Below are positions 7,272-12,631 of a stretch of DNA of 12,631 bases, one piece after another; the first letter of the stretch is position 1, and every line of letters begins with the position of its first letter. The notes beneath the pieces are model-generated. The model saw nothing but the letters and a program-made list of their open reading frames with translations. It ran no database searches and was not told the DNA's origin. The position numbers and the translations under genes are program-made. Origin of the DNA: Bacillota bacterium (lineage in GTDB: Bacteria > Bacillota > Clostridia > Oscillospirales > QAMX01). The stretch is taken from positions 1-12,631 of the forward strand of contig JAKPBM010000226.1 of assembly GCA_029778935.1 (NCBI GenBank). The letters run 5' to 3'.

Positions 7272-8381
7272 ATGGATAACAACGATAAGATGAACGCCGT
7301 ACGGGATCTTCTGGAACAAGGCAAAAAGTACGGCAAACTGAGCTACAAAGAGGTTTCCGCCGCGCTGGAAGACCTCGACATGGACGGGGACCAGATCGAC
7401 TCCTTCTTTGACAGTTTGGAGCGCCTCGGCATCGACCTGCAGGTAGACTACGTGGACGACGCCGAGCCTTTGGACGACATCGTCGAGCTTGAGAACATCG
7501 AGGAAATCCCGCCCGAGGAGCTGGCGGACCCCAACGCGCTCATGGAAGGCCTGGCCATCGACGACCATGTGCGCATGTACCTGAAGGAAATCGGCAAGGT
7601 GGAGCTTCTTTCCAGCGAGCAGGAAATTGAACTGGCCAAGAAAATGGCCGAAGGGGACACAGAAGCCAAGCGCCAGCTTATCGAGGCCAACCTGCGCCTT
7701 GTGGTCAGCATCGCCAAGCGCTACATGGGCCGCGGCATGCATTTCCTGGATTTGATTCAGGAAGGCAACCTGGGTCTGATTAAAGCTGTTGAGAAGTTCG
7801 ACCATACGAAGGGCTACAAGTTCTCCACCTACGCCACCTGGTGGATCCGGCAGGCCATCACCAGGGCCATTGCCGACCAGGCCAGAACCATCCGCATCCC
7901 GGTGCACATGGTGGAAACCATCAACAAGGTCATCCGCGTGTCCCGGCAGCTCATGCAGGAGCTGGGCCACGACCCGTCGCCGGAGGAAATCGCCGAGGAA
8001 ATGGACATGCCCGTCGAACGGGTGCGGGAGATTATGAAAATCGCCCAGGAGCCTGTTTCCCTCGAAACGCCCATCGGCGAGGAGGAGGACAGCCACCTTG
8101 GCGACTTTATCCCCGACGACGACGTGCCCGAACCGGCGGAAGCGGCCAGCTACCTGCTGTTAAAAGAGCAGCTTATGGGCGTGCTCAAGACCTTGACGCC
8201 CAGGGAAGAAAAGGTTTTAAAGCTGCGCTTCGGCCTGATTGACGGCCGCACGCGGACGCTGGAGGAAGTCGGCAAGGAGTTTAACGTCACAAGAGAGCGT
8301 ATCCGCCAGATCGAGGCGAAAGCGCTCCGGAAGCTGCGCCATCCGAGCCGCTCGAAACGTCTCAAAGACTTTTTGAGCTAA
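7272..8381 (+). CDS. rpoD: Primary RNA polymerase sigma factor (sigma-70/SigA)
   Basis: This is the vegetative sigma factor that directs RNA polymerase to TTGACA/TATAAT promoters such as those at 1247 and 11391. At 369 residues it matches the SigA length of Bacillota and lacks the long insertion of proteobacterial RpoD. An acidic region 1.1 (about 1-90) is followed by region 1.2 ([17 protein letters not shown]). Region 2 has [38 protein letters not shown] and [15 protein letters not shown]. Region 3 and region 4 follow; region 4.2 contains [20 protein letters not shown]. The ATG begins at the base after the dnaG stop, with GGAGG (7257-7261) inside dnaG as ribosome binding site. No terminator separates it from the next gene, 43 bases on. 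Confidence 0.98.
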   Translation: MDNNDKMNAVRDLLEQGKKYGKLSYKEVSAALEDLDMDGDQIDSFFDSLERLGIDLQVDYVDDAEPLDDIVELENIEEIPPEELADPNALMEGLAIDDHVRMYLKEIGKVELLSSEQEIELAKKMAEGDTEAKRQLIEANLRLVVSIAKRYMGRGMHFLDLIQEGNLGLIKAVEKFDHTKGYKFSTYATWWIRQAITRAIADQARTIRIPVHMVETINKVIRVSRQLMQELGHDPSPEEIAEEMDMPVERVREIMKIAQEPVSLETPIGEEEDSHLGDFIPDDDVPEPAEAASYLLLKEQLMGVLKTLTPREEKVLKLRFGLIDGRTRTLEEVGKEFNVTRERIRQIEAKALRKLRHPSRSKRLKDFLS

Positions 8382-8424
8382 GCTGGGCTATACTATCTGC
8401 CATAAATAGTAAGGAGGAAATTGC

Positions 8425-9393
8425 ATGAAACTGGGTGTACTGACGGTACTGTTCGGCAACAAGACGCTGAAGGAAACGGTCACCTACCTGAAGGGTCTGG
8501 GCGTGGAAGCCGTGGAAATCGGCTGCGGCGGCTATCCCGGCAAGGCCCACTGCGATCCGGAGGTGCTGCTTTCGGACGAGGCGGCATATAACGAGTTTAT
8601 GCAGACGATTAGCGACGCCGGCTTAATCGTTTCTGCCCTGTCCTGCCACGGCAATATGGTCCATCCCGACAAGGCCGTGGCGGATGCGTACATCAAGGAT
8701 TTTAAAAACGCCATCCTGCTGGCCGAGAAGATGGGCATCGACCGCATCAACACCTTCTCCGGCTGCCCCGGCGACAGCCCCAACGCCAAGTACCCCAACT
8801 GGGTCACCTGCGCCTGGCCGGAAGACTACCTGGCCGTGCTGGAATACCAGTGGAACGAAGTGTTGATTCCTTTCTGGAAAGATATGGTGGAGTTCGCCAA
8901 GAGCCATGGCGTGACGAAGATCGCTCTCGAGATGCACCCGGGCTTCTGCGTGTACAACCCCGAAACCCTGCTGAAGCTGCGTAACGCCGTCGGCGACGTC
9001 ATCGGCGCCAACTTCGACCCGTCCCACCTGGTGTGGCAGGGCATGGACCCCGTGGCGGCCATCCGCGAGCTGAAAGGCGCTATCTACCACGTCCACGCCA
9101 AGGACGTCAAGGTAGACCCCTACAACGTGGTGAGAAACGGCGTTCTGGACACCAAGCACTACACCGACGAGGCCAACCGGGCCTGGATCTTCCGCTCCGT
9201 GGGCTTCGGCATGGACGAGTCCGTCTGGCGCGCCATCATGAGCGAGCTGGTGCTGGCCGGCTACGACCACGTGGTTTCCATCGAGCATGAGGACAGTCTC
9301 ATGTCCCCCGAGGAAGGCCTCGAGAAGGCCGTGGCGCTGCTGAAAGGCGTTCTGATCCGCCAGGGCAAGCCCCAGGAGATCTGGTGGGCATAA
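8425..9393 (+). CDS. Sugar phosphate isomerase/epimerase, xylose isomerase-like TIM barrel
   Basis: The 322-residue protein fits the AP endonuclease 2/xylose isomerase-like TIM-barrel family, whose members isomerise or epimerise free or phosphorylated sugars and inositol derivatives. Four conserved metal ligands can be placed: E169 (ALEMHPG), D198 (NFDPSHL), H224 (YHVHAKD) and E277 (SIEHED). It starts MKLGVLTVLFGN with no signal peptide, so it is cytoplasmic. AAGGAGGA (8411-8418) precedes ATG 8425 at good spacing, and a 6-bp inverted repeat, TACTAT/ATAGTA, lies just upstream. It follows rpoD without a terminator but is closed by a strong one. Its position next to sugar-binding lipoprotein genes suggests carbohydrate catabolism. 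The substrate cannot be assigned, and similar proteins are often misnamed as specific enzymes. Confidence 0.88.
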   Translation: MKLGVLTVLFGNKTLKETVTYLKGLGVEAVEIGCGGYPGKAHCDPEVLLSDEAAYNEFMQTISDAGLIVSALSCHGNMVHPDKAVADAYIKDFKNAILLAEKMGIDRINTFSGCPGDSPNAKYPNWVTCAWPEDYLAVLEYQWNEVLIPFWKDMVEFAKSHGVTKIALEMHPGFCVYNPETLLKLRNAVGDVIGANFDPSHLVWQGMDPVAAIRELKGAIYHVHAKDVKVDPYNVVRNGVLDTKHYTDEANRAWIFRSVGFGMDESVWRAIMSELVLAGYDHVVSIEHEDSLMSPEEGLEKAVALLKGVLIRQGKPQEIWWA

Positions 9394-9412
9394 CCAAATA
9401 TGGATACATACA

Positions 9413-9442
9413 CCGCGTCCGATCTTCGGACGCGGTTTTTGT
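9413..9442 (+). terminator. Intrinsic terminator after the isomerase gene
   Basis: CCGCGTCCGA (9413-9422) pairs perfectly with TCGGACGCGG (9426-9435) around a 3-base loop, followed by TTTTTG. It ends the transcript that includes the isomerase gene and possibly dnaG-rpoD. Confidence 0.93.
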
Positions 9443-9649
9443 TTCTGAAAAATGTACAAACACGAAAGTATATATGTAAATATTTTATAATCGTGAAATG
9501 AAATTTTATTATCCATTTACAATGATCAAAATATAATAAAATGTTCATGCTAATTTGGTGTATCATTTATACGGACGTAATAATTTTCCCATATAATGTG
9601 TGTTGTCTGGTTGAAAATCTTGCATAAGCCATCCCTACATCTTGCCCTG
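9443..9649 (+). promoter_or_regulatory. AT-rich upstream region of the first binding-protein gene
   Basis: Base composition falls sharply from the GC-rich genes. A perfect TATAAT at 9592-9597 is the best -10 box, giving a start near 9604, but no good -35 lies at 16-18 bases. A second TATAAT at 9486-9491 also lacks a -35. ATTTTATTAT (9503-9512) and ATAATAAAAT (9533-9542) form a 10-bp inverted repeat with a 20-base spacer, which may be chance in AT-rich DNA or a regulator site. I saw no convincing cre site. Confidence 0.5.
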
Positions 9650-9680
9650 CGTTGTTGGTATTATACAAATGCCAACAATG
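9650..9680 (+). promoter_or_regulatory. Leader hairpin of the first binding-protein gene
   Basis: Bases 9650-9662 pair with 9668-9680 in a continuous 13-bp stem (two G-T pairs) around the loop ATACA. No T tract follows, so it is not a terminator. It ends 43 bases before the start codon and resembles the hairpin before the second paralogue, including one fully compensated base pair. It could be an mRNA-stabilising structure, a protein-binding RNA or a DNA operator. Confidence 0.7.
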
Positions 9681-9723
9681 TAATATATAGGGAAGTATTA
9701 AAATTTATTATGGAGGGACATCT

Positions 9724-11145
9724 ATGAAGCACCGCAAAACAGTGGCGTTGCTGATGGCAATGCTTCTGTTGGTTGGCCTGGTTGCCGGTTGTGCCAATAG
9801 TGGGGGCGCTACCGAAGATACGACGGCTACCACGAAGACCACGGAATCCCCGGCTTCTACCACCGAAGTAACCACGACCGAGCCTGTTACATATGGTGGC
9901 AGAGAGTTCACCATCACTTCCAAGACCTACTTCCCCGCCACGAACGAAGATGGCAGCTATGTCAGCGCCAAGGACGAAGAGTGGGCGGAACTGTACATGG
10001 ATCTGGAAGACCGTCTGGACATTAAGATTGTGTACGTCGAGCTTCCCGAAGGCGATGTCCTCGAGCAGCTGACGACCGCCAGCATGTCCGGCACCAAACT
10101 GGCCGACCTGATCTACGCTCGTCAGACCACCTACTGGCCCGCCGCGAAGGTCAACGCCATCCTCGCTGTTGACGGCGAAGAGCTGACCAAAGCCGGCCTG
10201 AACGCTTCCGACGAGTCCCGCTGGTACGTCCCGGCTATCGAGCAGACCAAACTGTTCGACCACTACTGGGGCCTCCAGGTCGCTTCCCGGTACGTTGCGG
10301 TTCCTTCCGGTTACTTTGTGACCTTCAACAAGGAACTGGTTGCTTCCGCCGGCGACTATGACCTGTATCAGCTGACCCGCGACAAGAAGTGGACCTGGGA
10401 CGTCTACCGTGACATCGCTCTGAAGGTCACGAAGGACACTGACGGCGACGGCCAGAACGACGTCTGGGGCACCGGCGCTACCGCCTGGGGCAACGAAGCC
10501 ATCTCCAACGGCGTGCAGTTCATCGGCCAGAACGCCCAAGGCAAGTGGGTCTGCACCATCAACACCCCCGAAGGCATCCGCGCGCTGCAGTTCCTGTATG
10601 ACATGAACTACGGCGACGGCACCCGCTACGACGAAAGCTCCAAGGTTTGCCGCCAGGCCTTTGCCGACGGTAAAGTCGCTTTCAACTGGGCGCAGATGGG
10701 CCACATCAACGGACCCGAGCAGATCATCTACAACTCTTCTCATGACTACGGCATCGTTCCCATGCCGCTCGGCCCCGACGCTACCGAGTACGTCTCCATG
10801 CACGACAATAACGACACCCTCGTTATCCAGTCCACGGTGGACGACCTCGAAGCTCTCGTAGGCATCGCCAACGAGTGGGCCCTGATCGTCAACGACACCG
10901 AAAGCTACCTCGAAGTTCTCGACGACGGCCGCTGCCGCACCGAAGAGGACAAAGAGATGATGATCAACTACATTCTGCCGAACTTCAAGCTCAACTACGC
11001 CAAGATGGACAACGAGATTTGGGATGCCGTTGACGAAGGCATCATCTCCGGCGTCAGCTACGAAGGCATGACTCCGACCGCCGCTCTCGAAGCGTTTGAG
11101 CCTGTTGTCAACGCGGCTCTGGATGCGTTCTTCGGCCAGAACTAA
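9724..11145 (+). CDS. ABC-type sugar-binding lipoprotein (first paralogue)
   Basis: This 473-residue protein is an extracellular solute-binding protein, probably of the family 1 (maltose/oligosaccharide-binding) type, inferred from overall pattern. The signal peptide MKHRKT is followed by a hydrophobic stretch and the lipobox LVAGC. C23 is the lipidation site, so it should be anchored to the outer face of the membrane after LspA cleavage. A Thr/Ser-rich linker (about 24-54) separates the anchor from the binding domain. DTDGDGQND (238-246) matches the DxDxDG-type calcium-binding loop often seen in these proteins. The start has GGAGG at 9712-9716. The gene stands alone between terminators, with no permease or ATPase in view. 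The next gene encodes a close paralogue. Ligand unknown. Confidence 0.88.
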   Translation: MKHRKTVALLMAMLLLVGLVAGCANSGGATEDTTATTKTTESPASTTEVTTTEPVTYGGREFTITSKTYFPATNEDGSYVSAKDEEWAELYMDLEDRLDIKIVYVELPEGDVLEQLTTASMSGTKLADLIYARQTTYWPAAKVNAILAVDGEELTKAGLNASDESRWYVPAIEQTKLFDHYWGLQVASRYVAVPSGYFVTFNKELVASAGDYDLYQLTRDKKWTWDVYRDIALKVTKDTDGDGQNDVWGTGATAWGNEAISNGVQFIGQNAQGKWVCTINTPEGIRALQFLYDMNYGDGTRYDESSKVCRQAFADGKVAFNWAQMGHINGPEQIIYNSSHDYGIVPMPLGPDATEYVSMHDNNDTLVIQSTVDDLEALVGIANEWALIVNDTESYLEVLDDGRCRTEEDKEMMINYILPNFKLNYAKMDNEIWDAVDEGIISGVSYEGMTPTAALEAFEPVVNAALDAFFGQN

Positions 11146-11167
11146 CGGAACACTTCACCCACTAAGC

Positions 11168-11198
11168 AAAGAGCCTTCCCGAACGGGAAGGCTCTTTT
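11168..11198 (+). terminator. Intrinsic terminator after the first binding-protein gene
   Basis: AAAGAGCCTTCCC (11168-11180) pairs with GGGAAGGCTCTTT (11185-11197) around a GAAC loop, with the T run at the end of the 3' arm. It makes the first binding-protein gene monocistronic and separates it from its paralogue. Confidence 0.93.
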
Positions 11199-11390
11199 GT
11201 TGCCGCCGGGGCGGGCGGTTCGGCCTGAATTGGGCGTTGGCAAGCGTTGCCGCCGCCTGGGAAGAAGGAGGGGTTGAGCAAATCGGCAGGGCGGAGAAGG
11301 CCGCATGAATCCGAAGGGAAAAAACGAGGGTTTCGGCATTTTTACACGCCTCACAAAGCGTTTTCGACAAAATCTCCTATTTTTCGAGCG
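11199..11390. other. Intergenic stretch with no gene seen
   Basis: A GC-rich half (to about 11280) passes into mixed sequence. Open frames here are short, lack a ribosome binding site and run into the promoter and its repeat, so I assign none. No RNA gene or mobile element remnant was recognised. Confidence 0.5.
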
Positions 11391-11419
11391 TTGACAGATA
11401 TAATTGTAAAGATTATAAT
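11391..11419 (+). promoter_or_regulatory. Consensus sigma-A promoter of the second binding-protein gene
   Basis: TTGACA (11391-11396) and TATAAT (11414-11419) are separated by exactly 17 bases, a perfect match. Transcription should start near 11426, leaving an unusually long leader of about 265 bases before ATG 11693. Confidence 0.88.
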
Positions 11420-11454
11420 TACAGGCAAGGAAGTTATAATTACAGGCAAGGAAG
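11413..11454 (+). repeat. 21-bp perfect tandem duplication covering the -10 box
   Basis: The unit TTATAATTACAGGCAAGGAA plus G occurs at 11413-11433 and again at 11434-11454 without mismatch. The first copy supplies the -10 box of the consensus promoter. The second places another TATAAT at 11435-11440, which has no matching -35. Confidence 0.95.
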
Positions 11455-11597
11455 TTAGTTGTGAATATTTAAAATAAACGCGGGAAAAATTCAGGAAATA
11501 TTTAACAATAGTTAATATAAATATAATAAATCAATGTTATAATAAATAATGTATTACTAATATATTAATAATTATGACAATCTACTTCACAACTGTG
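11455..11597 (+). other. Very AT-rich leader segment of the second binding-protein gene
   Basis: This 140-base segment is mostly A and T and contains a 10-bp palindrome, TAATATATTA (11558-11567), and an extra TATAAT at 11538-11543. No open frame with a ribosome binding site was found. It lies inside the predicted transcript and may hold secondary promoters. Confidence 0.4.
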
Positions 11598-11638
11598 GTT
11601 TATATTGCTGGCATATCTCAACAGCCGGCAATGTAAAT
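11598..11638 (+). promoter_or_regulatory. Leader hairpin of the second binding-protein gene
   Basis: Bases 11598-11612 pair with 11624-11638 in a continuous 15-bp stem with three G-T pairs and an 11-base loop. The 3' arm GCCGGCAATGTAAA parallels the sequence GCCAACAATGTAA of the first gene's leader. It lies about 55 bases before the start codon and has no T tract. Confidence 0.7.
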
Positions 11639-11639
11639 A

Positions 11640-11672
11640 TAAAACGGAAGTAAAACGGAAGTAAAACGGAAG
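11640..11672 (+). repeat. Three perfect 11-bp tandem repeats in the leader
   Basis: TAAAACGGAAG is repeated three times at 11640-11650, 11651-11661 and 11662-11672, directly between the leader hairpin and the ribosome binding site. The first paralogue has a single related GGAAGTATTAAAA at the same place, so this looks like a local expansion. Confidence 0.95.
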
Positions 11673-11692
11673 AAAGGTAGGGAGAAACTGTT

Positions 11693-12631
11693 ATGAAACA
11701 TCGCAGAACCCTGGCATTGCTTCTGGCACTGTTCCTGCTGGCTGCGCTGGTTTCCGGCTGTGCCAAGACTGGTGACGGACCCGAAAAAGAAACGTCGGTA
11801 ACCTCCACCACGAAGTCGGAAGGTGCAACGCAGCAAACGACTACTACCGAACGGCTTACATACGGCGGTAGAGAGTTTGTCATCACAGACGGCAGATACT
11901 TCCCCAAGAAGGACGAAAGCGGCAACTACATCAGCGCCTTGGACGAAGAATGGGCGCAGCTCTATCAGGAGCTGGAAGAACGGCTGGACATTAAGCTTGT
12001 CTACCAGCCGCTTCCCGAAGGCGACGTTCTGGAGCAGCTGACCGCCGCCAGCATGACTGGCACCGTGCTGGCCGACCTCATCCGCACCCGTCAGACCGTT
12101 TACTGGCCGGCGGCCAAGGCGAATGCGATTCTCGCCGTCGACGGCCCCGAACTCACTGCGGCCGGTCTGCAGTGCTTCGACGAGACCCGGTGGTTTGTCC
12201 CGGCTGTCCGTCAGACCAAGCTGTTTGACAAGCACTGGGCTCTGCAGGTCGCTTCCAAGTACGTGGCGGCTCCTTCCGGCTACTTTGTATGCTTTAATAA
12301 AGAGCTGGTTGCTTCCGCCGGCGACTATGACCTGTATCAGCTGACCCGCGACAAGAAGTGGACCTGGGATGTCTACCGTGAAATCGCCCGGTTGACCACC
12401 AAGGATACCGACGGCGACGGCGTCAACGACATCTGGGGCACCGGCGCGACCGCCTGGGGTAACGAAGCCATCTCCAACGGCGTGCAGTTCGTCGGACAGG
12501 ACGCTTCCGGCAAGTGGGTCTGCACCATCAACACCCCCGAGGGCATCCGCGCGCTGCAGTTCCTGTATGACATGAACTTGGCCGACGGCACCCGCTGGGA
12601 CGTCAGCTCCCGTGAATGCCGACAGGCCTTT
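11693..12631 (+). CDS. ABC-type sugar-binding lipoprotein (second paralogue), 3' end outside window
   Basis: The frame is open from ATG 11693 to the last base, giving 313 residues without a stop. It is preceded by GGTAGGGAG at a normal distance. The protein begins MKHRRTLALLLALFLL with lipobox LVSGC and lipidated C23, followed by a Thr-rich linker and the binding domain. The calcium-type loop DTDGDGVND sits at 238-246, as in the first paralogue. By manual alignment about 231 of 313 residues are identical with no gap, rising to about 86% in residues 205-313 and falling in the linker. It is therefore a tandem duplicate. Substitutions such as V/Q and E/P after LVY suggest the two may differ in ligand. 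Transporter genes, if linked, must lie beyond the window. Confidence 0.88.
   Translation, partial: MKHRRTLALLLALFLLAALVSGCAKTGDGPEKETSVTSTTKSEGATQQTTTTERLTYGGREFVITDGRYFPKKDESGNYISALDEEWAQLYQELEERLDIKLVYQPLPEGDVLEQLTAASMTGTVLADLIRTRQTVYWPAAKANAILAVDGPELTAAGLQCFDETRWFVPAVRQTKLFDKHWALQVASKYVAAPSGYFVCFNKELVASAGDYDLYQLTRDKKWTWDVYREIARLTTKDTDGDGVNDIWGTGATAWGNEAISNGVQFVGQDASGKWVCTINTPEGIRALQFLYDMNLADGTRWDVSSRECRQAF

Noticed and set aside
7011..8096. 361-residue open frame on the minus strand across dnaG and rpoD
   Set aside because: It is antisense to two certain genes and has the His/Leu/Val-rich composition of a shadow frame.
8623..9516. 297-residue minus-strand open frame opposite the isomerase gene
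   Set aside because: It spans the terminator and AT-rich region and is antisense to a gene with intact catalytic motifs.
9609..9625. TTGAAAATCTTGCAT as a possible catabolite-response (cre) site
   Set aside because: It lacks the central CG and the conserved 3' half of the cre consensus.
9661..10803. 380-residue open frame on the minus strand opposite the first binding-protein gene
   Set aside because: It mirrors a well-supported lipoprotein gene, shows low-complexity Val/Gly/Asp composition typical of antisense frames in GC-rich DNA, and runs into the leader hairpin.
11247..11477. 76-residue plus-strand open frame before the second binding-protein gene
   Set aside because: It has no ribosome binding site, overlaps the consensus promoter and translates the 21-bp duplication as a repeat (IIITGKEV), so it is incidental.

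Overview
The window looks like chromosomal DNA from a GC-rich Gram-positive anaerobe of the Bacillota, probably class Clostridia. The support is HPr kinase/phosphorylase, a ThiT-type ECF thiamin transporter behind a TPP riboswitch, a dgt-like gene followed by dnaG and a SigA-length rpoD, and low-GC intergenic regions with consensus sigma-A promoters between GC-rich genes. I cannot name a genus. All genes seen lie on the + strand.

Bases 1-2902 are housekeeping and vitamin supply. The 3' end of lspA (lipoprotein signal peptidase) overlaps by 4 bases an RluD-family rRNA pseudouridine synthase. A perfect TTGACA-17-TATAAT promoter lies inside the 3' end of that gene. It drives a TPP riboswitch with a visible terminator and competing antiterminator, then thiT and, 11 bases later, a Cof-type HAD phosphatase. 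A GC-rich, hairpin-rich region without a gene follows (2903-3361).

Bases 3362-8381 hold hprK, a dGTPase-like HD hydrolase, dnaG and rpoD. An 18-bp minisatellite lies between the HD hydrolase and dnaG. rpoD starts at the base after the dnaG stop. A sugar isomerase/epimerase of the TIM-barrel family follows at 8425 and is closed by a strong terminator.

Bases 9441-12631 are the accessory part. Two paralogous lipoproteins, both ABC-type sugar-binding proteins, sit in tandem (the second is cut by the window end). They are about 74% identical without gaps over the shared 313 residues, and no permease or ATPase gene is visible between them. Each has an AT-rich upstream region and a leader with a long hairpin of related sequence just upstream of the gene. 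The second leader also has a 21-bp tandem duplication covering its -10 box and three copies of an 11-bp repeat.

I do not see a clearly new molecular system. The strongest candidates for something undescribed are the shared, partly covarying leader hairpin of the two binding-protein genes and the repeat-based variation around it. Next come the TPP-controlled HAD phosphatase and the repeat after the HD hydrolase. HprK (global carbon control), LspA (lipoprotein maturation) and the two lipoproteins are functionally related, but no direct link among them is shown here.
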